Origin: Elysia marginata
Lineage: Eukaryota; Mollusca; Gastropoda; Plakobranchidae
Reading direction: 5' to 3'
Assembly: GCA_019649035.1 (NCBI GenBank)
Contig: BMAT01013948.1
Location: 246,811 to 304,008, forward strand
DNA length: 57,198 bases
A program made the translations under genes and the position numbers. The notes under the pieces were generated by a model, which worked only from the letters and a program-made list of their open reading frames with translations, made no database searches and was not told the DNA's origin. Positions 1 to 15,500 of this stretch are shown here, piece after piece (the first letter of the stretch is position 1; every line of letters starts with the position of its first letter).

Positions 1-407
1 AGGGGTGTTTGTCTTTTAGTTTTATTATGATGAGATTAACGTTTGTGCAAGACAGTCATTTGATTTTAAGAAAATAAATAAAATTTCTTACAAAAGCCAA
101 TGGTAGAAGAAAAGGTAACAGGGTTTTTTTTTTAACTGAAGTTTTAAATGTAGTGCGTAACTATTTGTAACTAGTAGCAAAAAGCTGAATGTGAAGATAA
201 AAAGTAGTGGGGATGAGGGTGGTGTGGGCAAAAAGAAGGGAACCAGTGGACCAAGGAAGGATGGGATGCCAAATTAGTTTTGTTATGGTTTTCAAAGTAG
301 CTCTCTATTTTTATTCAGCAGAAATGTTGATTTTTTTTTTTTTTTTGGAAGGAAAAAAAAGTTCAATACATTAGCATTTTTTAAGTATTTTTTTTTGTCA
401 ATGATAG
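1..407. other. Intron upstream of exon 1
   Basis: T- and A-rich non-coding sequence ending at the acceptor 'gatag'. It must be intronic because exon 1 opens in mid-repeat. Confidence 0.7.
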
Positions 408-524
408 GAGCCTGTTACGTTTAACATCACATCTTCAACTGGCAACGGACTTGATGTATTCTTTATGGATGGTGACACAATAAGGACCAAGGCTGATCTT
501 AGGCAGGCAGCTGACTTCTACCAG
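408..524 (+). CDS. Cadherin exon 1 (window numbering), second half of partial EC
   Basis: 39 codons in phase 0 between 'gatag' and 'cag|gtaaaa'. Reads EPVTFNITSS...DVFFMDGDTIRTKADLRQAADFYQ in short. This is the C-to-E strand half of an EC whose first half is upstream. The usual TG turn is replaced by GD, and there is no LDRE. Confidence 0.85.
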
Positions 525-3500
525 GTAAAAGGAAAATCCATAGGTTTTCTTGTCTCATCCTTATACTGAAAAAAACTTCTTCATACAAGGCAATGCATGA
601 CTATAACTAAGCAAGACAATACGTAACCATAATGAAAGATGCCTAACAGATTTCACTTAAGTTTGCTGGAACAAGCAAGCCTCAAGCCTTTTGTTTTCCT
701 TTTTAATGTTTGAAGGTAGTGAATGTCTGCTCTAGCACAATTTCAATGTTATTTTCTATTGTAATTCTATTTACAGCTTACAATACAAGCATCTGATCCA
801 CGTGGTAGCACTAATAACGCAACCGCAAGCATCGGTATTGATCGAGTGGTTGCTGATAGGCCCCCGCAGTTTTCTCGGCCAACATACACTGCAAACATCA
901 ATCGTTATGAGGCAGTTAATAACGTAGTGATTTCATCGTTTGCTACAGATCCAGACATTCCCAACCAACAGGTACATGACTTAAAAGTAGATAGTTTATA
1001 TTGCTTTTCACGTTTCTTTCTTTTTTTTTTTATTTATTTTAAACTAGTTCAATGAATTTTTATGCAGGAATTTCAAATGTTGATCATTTTCAAAGTTTTT
1101 TTTTCATAAACTTAATTATTCATTGATATATAGATATTTTGAATCAAATATGATGATGCTTTTGAGGTCATGCTCTAAAGACTTTCGCTGACAATTATTC
1201 TATAATGTAATAATTGCCATAAGTCAAATTGAAATAATTATGTGCTTTTTCATTTTAACATCTATATATGTAATGTTTATCAGATAGTCTTTAACTCATT
1301 GAGCACTAGCCTGCTTTTGGATTTTGATACATTTTAGGAGGATTTTTAAAAATTTGTGAATGTCCAAGAACTTGTTTCATTGCATTTAAATTAAGTAATA
1401 TATGCAAAAAAAGACTGGAATGTGTTAATTGGTTTAATATCTGCGATTAAAAAGAAGGACTGGTTTTTTTTTGTTTTTTTGCTTTTGTCTTATGTCTAGA
1501 CCAGATCTAAATCTAGAGATCTAATTAGATCTAAATCAAGAGCTAGACCTAGAGTTAGTATGTATATTTAAAGTCTCAACATTGCTCTCACGACAAAAAA
1601 AGAGCCTTGTGTATGAAATATCACTTTTGTGTGCTATTCCAATCTATGTCTATACAGGCCTACAGCATATGGGTTTAGCTCTATAATTTTTGTTGGTATA
1701 TGGTGTTTTTAAGTACTGATTATCAAAAAAAAGTACTCAGTCAGTGAAATTGTAAATAAAATGTATTTTCCTTCTTAAGACTCACCTTTTCTTTTCCATC
1801 TGATTCAACATATGTAAGGGTAATTGAAAAGAATATTGCTCAATTCCTCATTTGATAGCTTTTGTAACAGTTTCTTTTCTTTCTCGTATATTGCTTCATA
1901 ACTGTGATCTTTTTCTGTTTGTACCCTTTATGACCCCCCTCCCCCCCCCCATATATATATCAGAGTCGCATCAAGTATGAGATGAACAGCATTACAGGTT
2001 ACAGCTATTTCAGCATGAACAGAGACACTGGAGCTATATCCCTAGACCAGGCACTCACTCAGAATGTGAATGAGGCTGCTTTTTACACAGTGAGTGACAG
2101 ACTGATAGACGCCATGCTTTACAAATTTTTGTCTTTAGGGATTTCTCAAACTAGGCATAAGTAAATTGTCCAAATTTGGACTGATGATATTCCAAAGTAA
2201 ATGATAACGTGGTTGTAATCCCCTAGTTTTTTTGGGGGAGTTGTTGTTTTCTCTTGGTATCCGTAATTACTTTATAATTATCAAGTTGTTTTATATTTAT
2301 ATTTATTCAAAATGTTTTGAATTTTTTTTGTAGAAACTTATCTCTATGAGATATTGAACAAAAGAAAAGCTAATATAAATTAGTAGATATGAGTATGTTA
2401 AACTTGATTTACAGCATTGTCATTAGCTGTCATTGTTTCAAGGTTGAAAATGCCTATGATTTATTTGAAATCGATATATTATTTCAGTAACTTTTAAACC
2501 ATTTTTTTTTCTTCAGTACGAATTGACTGCTTTTGATGAACAAAACCCAGACTCAAAAGCTACAGCCGATGCTGTCATATTTGTTGATTTCAATCCAAAT
2601 ACACCAGTCCCCTTACAGCCTAGTTACTCAGCTTCAATCAGCGAATATTTTGATCTGGGCAGATCAGTTTTAACTGTAAATGCCACAGATGCAGATGGAG
2701 TAAGTGCAACATACTTTTTTTTTCATTTTGCTTTTTTTTTTACCTTAGGTTTTTTTTTCCATTTTTCAAAGATATTTGAGTAATAACTAATCTTGTAGAT
2801 TGAGGTTGAGCTCAGACAAGTAAAATAAGTTATTTTAGCTTTCTTGTCATTTTTTAAATGAAGGTCTTAGATTTTCTAATTATCATGGTATGAATGAGCA
2901 TATTTTTCAGCCCAGACTATTCATTTTCATCTTGTAATACCTCTGTTGCTGTCTGTTTTACTGACAAATTTATTGTGTAAAGCTATTTTTTTTGTATCGT
3001 TCACTCTAAGTAAAGTAAATGGAGCAAAAACTGTCTAAGAGTCGCATAATTCTCACGAGAGTGTGAGGTCTGCAGGATACCAGAATGAACTTGAAGCATC
3101 AGCATTTCAATGTACTAATTGCATGAAACTATGCAGATCAAACGCCAGACTTGTAGCTAACTAGAGGGGGAGTTCAAAAAGTATGGCCCAGACCCACAGG
3201 CTTCTGAGCCTTTTACAACTTATATGTCCCGACTGCCCAACAACTTTTCAGGCTCAACATAACCTCTACATTCACCTTAGAACTCACATGCATGGGAACC
3301 TTGTTTCATGGTGTATCTAAACTATAATAATACACACTACACTAGATTCTTGCACAGTCATCATCAACATCGATGGACTGCCTATATATATAATAGAGAA
3401 TTGCATTTCTCTCACCGGGTATGAGATCATTAACTTTGTCAACATATTAGTGCTGTCAAGCATAACACAGCCTTATAAACTTGGTTTTTGTAAGTTTTGT

Positions 3501-6500
3501 CTCATTCAAAATTTTTTTTAAATTTAAATCCACAGGATGTGGTTCGGTACTCTATGGATCAAATAACAAATGATGGCAGGATAGCAACTGAGTACTTTTC
3601 TGTAGATCCTGATGATGGTACAGTTTTTGCTATCAAAGCCTTGACCTCAGCGCCTCAAGATCGAATCCAGGTTAGTTGTTATTTGTATGCTTGTGCAATA
3701 TGACTTTCACTTTTTTAATTTAAACTTTTTAATGTGTTTGATTATAATTGTCCTTAACCTAATCTTTATATATCTAAGTGGTAATAAATCAAACCAGTTG
3801 CTAATGCCTCTGGAAGGGCACCCTTTACCATATAAATATATTTTGAACTCATACCCAAAAATCTAACATAAATAATTTTCTTGAAAAAAAAACATCAGCT
3901 TTTAACTTACTTATTTCAAAGACCACAAACTGAGCTTTTATTGTGTTTGTTTGCATAACAATTTTTGAAATATATACATTATGTAATTATATATATGTAT
4001 TTTTTGTTTAGTTCAGGGTAATAGCTTACGACAACAGAACACCAGTGAAATCATCAAGTGTTCCGGTGGCCATCAATATCCTCCGCGACCGCTTTACACC
4101 TTCCTGTTTCCAGCGAGTTAGTCAAAATGTCAATGAGAACACAGTGGTCAATGCAACCTCAGCTCTCTTCCGATTCCAGGCTTCAGATGCTGACAATACG
4201 GTTTGTTGTTTGTTTTTTGTTTTGTTTTTTTGTTTAAAAAAAATACATCTATTTTTGACTTGCATTTTCAAGTCCCAAGGTGTAGTTCCAGAGATAGTTG
4301 AAGTAGAGATGTTTTACTCCGATTTTTTTCCTCTTCATTTGTGTCAAGACGATTGTTGGGTTATTTCCCTTTAATAACTTCAGTTAAGACCAGATCCTTT
4401 GAATACAGTATAGGGTCAATCTGATGGTTTAAGGCTTTTACTAATTTTTTTTATATACAGTATTGCTCTCTAAAAATAGTTTTGACTTACTATTTGTTGT
4501 TGTTTTTTTGTTGTTTTTTTATAATATTACTTTAGCAGCACAACTTTCTACTCAGCAAAAAATTCTTGTTGGCATATTTTTGCATTTTCTCATAAAATTT
4601 ATGAAATAATAAGGTTGGATATTAAAAGTGTAGACAATGTTTTAAGTATGTTTAATTACAGTTTTTATATTAATATTCTTTTTAAATAGTTTCAACTTGT
4701 CATGGCTTTCTTTTACCATGAAAGAAAGTCAGTTTTGACTACATTTTTGACAGCGTTGTATCCTTATTAGTTTTGTGTTAATATTTGGTAATCTTTTTAA
4801 TTCATTTTGTAGCAGAATTTTTTAGTCATTTAGAATAATAAAATTAGTGTATTTTTAAATGTTAAAAGAATAAAAAGAAAAAGTATTAACTACAGTATTT
4901 CTCTTAAATACTCTTTAAATAGTTACAAATTACCATTCTTGGTATTTTATAGCACGAAATTAAGTTATTAGATTTTCAGTGATTGTTAAGTAAAATGATT
5001 AGTGTTTCTGGGCGAGTTAAAGAGGACACTAAAACTTCAATAAGTTCACTAAATTCAACAAAATAAAAGTTATAAACTATAAAGCGTCTGTAAAACCAAT
5101 AATTACAACAATACAAGTAGGCCTATACTAAAAAGACTAATTGAACCAACAGTTAGAGCAACACAAGTGCACTTAAATATGCACTAAACAATTTATTATA
5201 TTTTGCATCCATAAAGTCAGTCAAAACTATTACAAGTCATAGATATGTTAATTGGCTTGAATATTTTTTAGAAAGTTTTTTAATTAAAAGTATTTTTAAA
5301 TTTGAATTATTCTTTTAAAGATAACAAATAATAAGAAAAAGTAATTGATCAATCATGCATCCCTCTCATAGGTTTTTAAAATCACATGGTAAGGGCGATC
5401 AAATAAATGAATTAGCTGGTCGTTAATTTTAAGACAAAGTTTAAATAAAAACCACACATTTCGATCTATCAGTAAAATAGCGCTGTATCCTTATAAGTTT
5501 TAACTTCAAGTCTAGGCACTATATGATGGGCTATACAAACCAATGGCTTGTGTTTAGATCTATAGGCCTACCAAAAAATAACATTACTATCATAAAACTT
5601 ACCGTTCTATCTTCGTAGGGAACACATGGAAGGAAATTTTTTACATTGTTTGTTCCTTGCATTTTTGCAATTCATGGCACTGCAAAATTGTCCACTTTTT
5701 CTAAATCTTGAGCGGGGTCTATGGACTTCACCTCTTCCAGCACCTGCCATCTTTGTGAACACTAAGGCATTAATCTAGCCAAAGAGACCAAAGGGGCAGT
5801 ACTCTCATGGTTTTTTCACTCTACTCCTAGAGTAAAACATCTCTACTTAAATAATCTCTGGTAGTTCTGAGATACAGGCTTTCAATTTTGTGGGTGTTCA
5901 CAAGTCACATTTTTTTTAATTTTAGATAATGAAGCCTAAACCATTTCTGAACGATTTCACACCTGATTCATGTTAAAATTTTATGTTTATGTGCTTAATG
6001 TTAATTGGTGTGGTTGCTTTACACCTTCATAGGTGTCTAAACTTTAAATCCGTTTTTCTCTCCTTTCTGAATTTTACAATTCCTAACTTGCCAAATTCTA
6101 AAAGCTATAAGATAAGACAGGAGCATGATACAGCTTTTCTGTTTTTTCTTTTGCATTTGAAAGAAGAGGAAAAAAAGCTTTTCTGTGATACAAATATCTT
6201 ATTACTTTAGACTTAAGACTCATTTTGACTGGCAACAAGACAAATGAGTTCTGAAAAAAATCAAAGCAGAAAAATGTCTTCTTCAAAGAGTAACAGGACC
6301 TCTTTTTTTTTATTGATTTTATAAAATTTTAAGTTATTTTTTTTTTCAAATTAACTTTTCTCATGCTTACATAAATTTGATTTTTAATATATTCAAGCAA
6401 AAAAAAGTAACCAATAAATGCTTGATTAACTTTTCTTCACCAGGACTTTTCATGGGTGGTTAAATTTGCTTTGTATTTTTACTTCATAGGGTCTGCCTTT

Positions 6501-9500
6501 TGTGTTTATGGCCACTGGAAACAGACCTTCTCGTGCATATTTCCGTGTGACCAGTGATGGCTCTGTCTTTGTTAATTTCCCTCTTACTACCTCTACACTC
6601 AACACCTTTGAAGTAAGTGAGATCATGTATTTAAACTGCTGAACATAGGTTTTGCCATGCATACAGTTTTCCTATTAATATAGTTTTTAAAAAAAAGAAA
6701 TAAATGATATCATACCATGCAGCCAAACTCTGTAGCTTTAAATTAGATCACCTTTGGCAATTGGACTTCTCTAAAAAAAACTATGATGTACACAATTATG
6801 TAAGAATTCCATTAAAAATTGCATTCTGTGTTTTTATTATTTTATGGTTAATTTGGAGATTTAATTGCAAGGCAATGTAATTCAGTTGTATAGCATTATT
6901 CACCATAATGATGACTGGAAGGCATCAGATTTTTTATTACCTATTCTAACATTACATTTACAAGAGGAGATAATTTGAAAATTTTTATGAATAGGTGCAA
7001 AACAAATGTCAGACATCATTGGTTTATCCAGAGAACATAAAAAATTTGGAATAATTTACAATATAGGACTGAAAATGTATCATCTTTAAATGTTTAAAAA
7101 TCATGTTGATCGTGAATTAGTGTCTCTTAAGTATGATTTTTATTGATTTTTGTTTCTATTATGATAAATTGATGACTTTTAAATATGCTTTTAATTGATT
7201 CTAGTTTCTATTATTTTGCTGCGGGTGTTTAAAGGATAATAATACTACTTGGCCCTGGTAATGGTATGATATGATAACTGTGAATACTCAACAGATACCT
7301 AAGTCTTGTTTAAAGCAATGAGAGAATAGCAGGACACTCCGGTAAAGAACCCCTAGAACTTGTGGCATCTGTCTCATTGTGAACTAAGAACTATAATTTG
7401 TGTAACACCATCCCAAGTTGAGTCTAGTTATAGATAGGGAATCACTGAAAACTATTCATAAGCAAATGAGGAAAAGCGCCATCAATAAAAGATTTTAAAC
7501 TGCAAAGGATTTCTAAAAATTCACCAACCAATTCCTATTTGAATATCATATTTCCAGCCATTATTTCTTTTGGCCCTTTGATATTCATATCATCTTTTAT
7601 GAGCATCACTCAATACTTTGTAATACCCTCATGTTTCTTGTCCCTTGGTTGGTCAATCCTTAAGTTTGTGGTACTGTTGGTTATTGCTTACATTATTGGA
7701 TAAGCTAGATAATTTTATTTTATTTCCTTACTCTTTGCAGCTCGAAGCATCTGTATACCAGGAAGGTTTACCCCAAAAGGTGGGCACTTGCTTTGCGACC
7801 CTTAGCATTTTACGCAACTCTAACGCTCCAGATTTCACCGCTGATTTTGTCAGAGAGGAGGTTTGGGAATACAGGCCCATTGGCTTTGAAGTGGCCAATG
7901 TTGAAGCTACAGATGCAGATGGAGTGAGTAATTCTGAGTGTTTATAACGTCTTGTTTCTATTTTGGGGAAAGAGCAGTCCTGGCTATCAAACATAAAGAG
8001 TTAAGCAAATTTTGATTTTGTATCATTTGTAAGTTAGCTTTGGGGAGGAGGCGAGGGGACAGGGCTGGAATGGTCATCAGGATGTATGACATGTTTTACA
8101 GTTGTGGCAAGTATTTTTGAGTCAAATGGTGAAAAGGTGAACATAAAAGGAGTCTAACTAAAAGTGCATTTTTTCAGTGTTGTAGGAAATCTTTAATGCT
8201 AAAAGTGTAAAAGCGTTGTTGATAATGCAAACTCAATTGCAACATTTGGCTCAATAATTTGGGTGACAATCATGCGCCCTTTTTATCCTTTTTTTCCCCT
8301 AAATTACATGTTTGCACTTTGCTCATATTTTTTTACCAAGTTAAAATGTACAGACTAATTTTAGTATGAATTAGCCTTGAAGGTAATTTTTCAAACACAG
8401 TTGTAGACATATTTATGTTAGAAACTTTGTTGTTGCAATTTGTTTTTAATCAGGACCAAGTACGCTATTTCATCTCGGGAGACCCAATAGACTTGGAATA
8501 TTTCACAGTGGATGACTTAACTGGCCGACTCACTCTCAGAAAGCCACTCTCAGAAAACCAAGTTATCAACTCCTACTCTGTGAGTAGTTTTTGTTAATGA
8601 AGATGCTAATTTATTGCCAACTGTTGCTGTTTCATATTCTGTAATATGGCCTTGTCTTTTTATTCTTATAACAAATCTATTGACTATAATAAAAGCCTAC
8701 ATTTCTTTTGCTTAAGTGTCTTTTTATTTCCTCACCTTTTGAATGATAAATCTTCATAAATCTGTTGTTGAAATTTATATTGTGTTTATTTCTAAGACCT
8801 CTTTCAGCAATAAATGAAAATGGTTCTAGCAGTCAACCATTCTTTCTCTACCACAGTTTAATATAATTGGCACTGACGATCGCACACCTCCTCAAAGTGG
8901 AAGCATTCCCGTAACTGTCAATGTAAGACGAGACGTCCCACCTCAGTTTATTAACCCAACACCACGAAGTATTGTAGTAGATGAGGCAGACACAAGGGGC
9001 ACTGTGCTTAGTCCAGCAGCTACTGCTACGGATTCAGATATTATAGTGAGTGTTGTGTTTTCATTGTTGTTTTTTTTAAAATACATACATCTGTTGTCAA
9101 ACAAGTTTCTGGTCAGCCAAATCATATATTCAGAAGAAAAATTTCGAATAAACATTTTCAATGAGAAAAAAATGTAATACTAAAAGAAAGAAACCTTTCA
9201 GTATTTCTTTCTAACCACAGCAAAACCGAAATATCTCTAAATATAGTTCTGGTTAAACCACTTGTTCTTCTTGTTGAAAAGATTTTCACCAAAAAAAAAA
9301 ATGATTCATTTCTTTGAAATTTGGTTTAAAGGGGTTTTTCTGTTATACTCTTTACCGAAATAATTTTGTGGATTTCTTTGCTGAGGTATGCATTAAATAT
9401 TATTCATTACAGAAATGATGATATTAATATTTAATGGTAAGGAAAAAACCATATGACTGCAATTTTTAAATCCATTTTTTTTTTTATTGGGGAGGGGGGT

Positions 9501-12500
9501 ATTTGTTAAACCAAAGTGTAAACAATGATTTAATCACAATATGTTAATTAATAGGTAACCGATTTAGAGCTAAAGAAGTACTGCTAGTAATAGAAAAATT
9601 TGGCTATTGCCTGGCTTACAAACATTTTTTCTTTGCTCTCATCTCTCAGGGACAAATTCGTTATGGCTCCACTGGCCAAAATAATGCTAAAGCTTTCTTT
9701 GAGATTGATGAATTCACTGGGGCCATCAGAATCATCCGAGATTTAAGTGAGGACATTACAGAATCATACCAGGTATTAATTTTGTCAGAAAATGGGCTCT
9801 GTAACAACCTTTTGAGACTGCCCTTGTACTTCAATTTTGTTTTCATTTTTTTTAAATTATTTTTTGTTTTTACTGAAACCAGGCAGTTATATCTAGAAAT
9901 GTTTTGCATCTAAGTGTATTTTTTTTTCTCATTTTCATTGAATTGAAATTCTGGTTAGAGGTCACCTCAGTCAAATTTTTAAAAAAAAATTATCCTCCTT
10001 CAAACATTTAACAAAGCAGCTATGCTATGTATGAACTTACTACAGCAGAGTATTGAATTTATTATTCTATAATGCTTGTCAATAGTTTTCTTAAAGTTAA
10101 TTTTGAATAAACGAATTAAAAAAAAAACTTGTGCATTTTTTTTTGTGTGTCAAGTTATTTAATTTTATACATTTAAGTTTAAAATGATATTAGATTAAGT
10201 GTGTGAGGAGGTGGAAAAAACATCCACATGTCGCTGATACACATTAAGAGTTTTAGCCCTTAAAAGAAAATATTTTACTCTGTCTCCAACTTAAGAACAT
10301 CAACAAAACATGTTGTAATTTAAATATGATTCTACATATTGTTTTTTTTTTTAAAGTGATTAATTGTGGACAACCTCTTCTTTTACTTCTATGTATAAAA
10401 GTAAATTTCAATTTTTGACGGAAGTGGATGGTTTTCCCAGTTCTTCACACAAATAATTCTTTTTCCTTTGAGCCCATTTCCTGTTTTGTGCCATTTAAGG
10501 CACTCGTCTATATTGATCTCTTTTCTCTTGTGCTGTAAGCATGAGCTCTTACTATTACTGTATATAGTTCACATAGAATAACTAGTTAGTTGGCCCTGCC
10601 CTTAATTGTAAATTGTTTGCCATTTGTAATTGTCAGGAAGATAGACATATATATATTAGTTATAGATTTACCTTCCTATGTCATGAGCCTAGACACAGTG
10701 TTTTGTGGATGTCTCCACTCCTCAGTAGACATCATTTGGAATATTTATATATTTGTTTTATTTTTTTGTTTTGGCATATGAAACACCTGCAGCTTTTATT
10801 TCAATGAACCTCTGCAATTGAAAATATAAATTTGGTCCCCAGCTGGTTATTTACGCATATGACTCCAGACTGCCTCAAGTGCGTAGTCAACCCTGGACTA
10901 TCTTTATCACTGTAACAAGAAACCAGTTTCCACCTAACTTTGTGGGAGATCCCTATTTCTTTTCTATTGATATTGACAAGGATGGGAATAACCTTGGTTA
11001 TGTCATTGGAAGAGTCAATGCTACTGATCTGGATGGGGTGAGTTTTTTTTTAATTAGCTGTCTTTTTCTCTATCACTGTTATGTTTTATATTCTTTTATT
11101 ATTATTTTTTTCCTGTCTTACACTGTTTTGAGATTTAAATATTCTTTTTATTGTCAATAAAATTCATCGTCATGATCTTTACAATGAAGAATATAGTTAT
11201 TATTCTACTCTACTCTGGAATGCCAAATCCTCAGTTTATCTGGGTTTGGGTTTTTTTTTTCCTTCTTTGGAGATAGATATGAATCAAGAAATATTTTTGC
11301 ATGCTATGGGAGCAAAATTTGAGCTTAACAGTCATTTTATATGGCTCATGCTCAGGTTACAATTTATTGTTTTTTTGTTTTTTGTTTTTTTTTGATAATT
11401 TGGCATTCTGTGCTTAAATACAGCTTATCATGTTATTATGATCAAGGACAGTGTGCTTGGATGTAGCAAATTTTTGACATTTTCAATATTGCTTCAAATC
11501 AAGTGTCTTGCAACCACTGAAAATGAGTCCTAACTCACAATTGTAAAGTGGTAAGATATTGGTATCACAGAAAAGCTCTATCATGCTTTTGTGTGAAGTT
11601 ATAGCTGTTTGAAGTCGGCAGGTTTAGGACTCAGTAAAGGGAGAATACTGCGTTAACAGTTTAAAAAGGTGTGAAGACTTTAACAACCATACCAATTGAA
11701 ATTAAACACACAAAAGATGAAATTTCAACATGAATCAGGAGTGAAAACTATTTAGAAATGGTTTTGGCACCAATATCTAAAATTTACAAAATTTGACTTC
11801 CAAACATCCACTATATTTTAAAAGTCTATCTCAAAACTGGGTCATACGACTGAAGACTCACTTGGATAGAATGCAAGGCATTTGTTTTAATGAATTGTGA
11901 ATAATTTTAATGGCCTAATAAATTGTTCTGCCTAATATTTTATCGTTATATAACTCTATTTATCGATCATCTTTTTTCATTTGCGTTTTATTATACTAAG
12001 GTTATTAAATTTTTTTCATTAAATAAATAAGGAATTCAGAAAAACAAGTTTTGTTGTTAGTTTTTTCTACCCCTGTGCCTTTCAATGCTTTATATTAGGA
12101 GGTGCACTTTTATTGCATCCTAGTATATATCTGGGGTGAGCAGTGGCGCAATCGGTGAATAGAAAAAAAATGTTTTGACATCTGAACCATTTAGACTGGT
12201 TGTCACATATTTGTGAAACTGTTTCCACTTAAATTTTCACATCAATAACCAGCATTAAATTATTTATTTGACAGTCCTTCTATATTTCTAAACAAGTTTA
12301 TGCATATTTTCTTACATTAAAAATGGCACCTTTTTGAAGACGCAAGTTCCTTCTAATTTTTTGCTGCAATACTATTGTTGCTGCTGGTGCCATTATTGTT
12401 TTTTATTGGTTTTTGGGGGGGCTTAAAATACTAATTTGTTTTACTCTTTTTTTTTCTTTTTTTTTACAGGATATTCCCTATTATACAATAAGGGCCACTG

Positions 12501-15500
12501 ACAACTCGGGCAGTTACATCTTCTTAGACAGAAATTCTGGCATCCTTTACCTCATCAGTTCTCTCTCAAGCCTGCCGACATCTCAACAAGAGTTTTTGGT
12601 AATCTTTTTGTTGTTATGTCCAGTGGAGATAATGTTGTTTTTTATCTCTGCAAATTCTTTTGTGTGTGTGGTTTTTTTTGTAAATAAGATTAGGAAAATA
12701 TGTTTTGTGTGAGTAGTTGTGTTTCTCAGATAGTGAAGCTTAATTGTAAAATTAATTAGTCAAAGCAGCTATAAGATGTTTTTAGCTCTCCGTAATTATG
12801 TAATACATAGGATTTTTTAAAATATTATTTTAGGTGATCTTTTTCTGCACTTTGAATTCTAGCATTGCTGTATTTTTTTTTTCGTAATAACCAATGAGAT
12901 TTTAAATATTTTGCGTTTTGTATATTTTCCCTCTGTCACCAGTTTTCTGTGGTAGCTTCAGACCGATTTGTGAACCCCAAAACAGACATTGCTCAGGTCA
13001 ATGTGAGTTTGCGACGTGACCAGTTTCCACCAGAATTCAACCCTACCGTGTATTCTGCTACAATCCAAGAGTCAAGGCCTGTAAATGATGTTATTGTTCT
13101 CAGACCAGCAATGTCTGCCACAGATGGGGACCTACAGGTAATTGGGAGACACATTCAGGCACAAATAATAGGAAAAAGTTGTGGTCTTGAAAAAAAGTAC
13201 TGAAATTTTTAAGTTTAATCTTTACTTTTTTTTTACCTTATTTCATAGTGCATTACAGCAGCAGATTCTAAAAGAATTAATCAGTGTAAATATATATCAG
13301 TATATATATATGTTTCGTTTTCACTGACACTTTCAACTCATGCCCATTTTTTGTTGTTCTCAGCTTTAAAATTTAATCTGTGCTTTTTTTTTTTAATCTG
13401 AAAAGGTTATACCATAAACATATTTTTCAGGGTGCTATAAACTATGAAGTTACTGGTACGTACCCAGCCAATAACTTTTTTGATGTCGGCCTTACTGATG
13501 GAAGTTTGAGGATAATCAAGGACCTGAAAGAAGACACAACAGCTAGGGAGAACTATGTGGTAAGTAATGATACATTTTTAAGCCATATAGACATAGGGTA
13601 GAAAAAAAACCTTAGCAAAATATCTTGATTTTGACTTTTATGTATTTTTAAAAATCTAATGAAAACTATGTTTTATCATCTATCTACCAGCTGACAGTGG
13701 TGGCCTTTGATAATGCCTTACCATCTGCAAAAGCCACAGCAACAGTTTCAATCAGTGTCCTTCGAAATATCAATGTTCCAGCATTTTCACCAAACCCTGT
13801 GTTTGCATCTGTTGACGAGACACATCCTATTCAAAACTTGGTCACCAACATCTCTGCTACTGACCGTGATGGGGTGAGGAGAGACCACAGTCAATCTTCC
13901 TTATTTGATGAAAAAATATATCTGTATTTCATATTTTTTAATCTATGCTGTTTCTTAAATGACCTCTTTTAATGGAGATATCTTCCAAGTTTAAAATTGA
14001 GAATCATCAAATATTTGTATAGGTGAGATGTATGTATGAGGTCATGGTATTTAATTTTTTAAATCATGACCACAGAACCCCAATTAAGAGACATTTTTGT
14101 TTGACATGCTGTGAATCTAGTCAACAAAATCCTAAAGGTTTTATTTTTATTTATATTTTGCCTTTGTTATGTTTTTAGTCTTTTAAGAAACTATATGTTG
14201 CTGGAATCAGATATACAAAAATTTTCACGCCATCAATTTAAAGGATTGATCAAACTTGTAGTACTTTAAGTGTATGGTGGTCTTTAAGATCTACTTTCTT
14301 TTGAATTGCCAAATTGACTATTGAAAATCCCAAACGCTTACCCCCACAATTTTTTCTTCTGCCAAATGTTCTATTTCATGAATCTGTATTGGATATCCTG
14401 TTGTTAATGTTATTTTCCATATTTTTCCCCAACAGGATACAGTTGAGTACAGGCTTTTGAGGGACCGCAACAGCAATGGTGACGGCCTCTCTTTCTTTTA
14501 TGTTGAGACTTCCACTGGTGAGATGTACATCAAGCGCTCTCTTACACAAGCTAGATCCAACAACTACAATGTAAGTCTCTTTTATTTGTCAATTAGCCGA
14601 TAGAAATTTATCACATTGTTGTTTCCTCAGTGGTAAACTTTGATCGTACATATCTTGTTGGATGAGCCTGTTTAAAATTTGTGGGATTGTTTTTTTTTAA
14701 TTATCCATGAGGCATCAATTGGATCTTTTTACATCATGTCCTTCTAACTGTCATGGTTAACATATTATAATCCTCTCCTTGCCTAATCACTCCCCAATAA
14801 CCTTTTCCCCTACCTGCAGTAAGTTTTCCGCATTACTGTAAGTCCAGTTTGTGTGAAAAGTCACACCATCATCCCCCTTCCCACTTCCCTAACCAGCAGC
14901 AAAAATTAAAAACTCCATGCATGATGTTTCAAAGTGATGAAGCTATAACAAAGGAGATACGTTGTCTTGTTATCTAGATTCATATTTTTTCCTCTTTGGT
15001 TAATAAGGAAAAAGTTTTATTTCTGCATTTTTATTACATATTTTAGACCTTATATACATATGTCCACCCTTCTGAATCCTCATTTTCTTCGTAAATATAC
15101 TCAAGTTTTTTGCCTTCTACCATTTTTCATATTACTTTTGAAAGACAGAGATCAAATAAATGCAAGAGGAAAAAGATGGACCAAAAGCTTTTTTTTTCTA
15201 CATTTCAGTTGGTGGTGCGCGCTACAGACTCTGGCAACCCACCAAAGTCCGCAGACGTGGATGTGTTTGTGACTATCAGACGTATAAATCCGCCTGGCTT
15301 CCTTCAGAGACGGTATACAACCAGTGTTCCAGAGAACCTTCCCGTTTCCAGCTCTGTCTATGATCAAATGATAGCAACTAAGCCTGGTGCAACTGTGAGT
15401 TTGTATACCTGCCTTTTTTTAGCCTTCTACAAGAAGAGGTAATAATAATGATAATAATTGAATCATAGAGCACCTAGAAAATTTGCTAAAACACTGCTTA

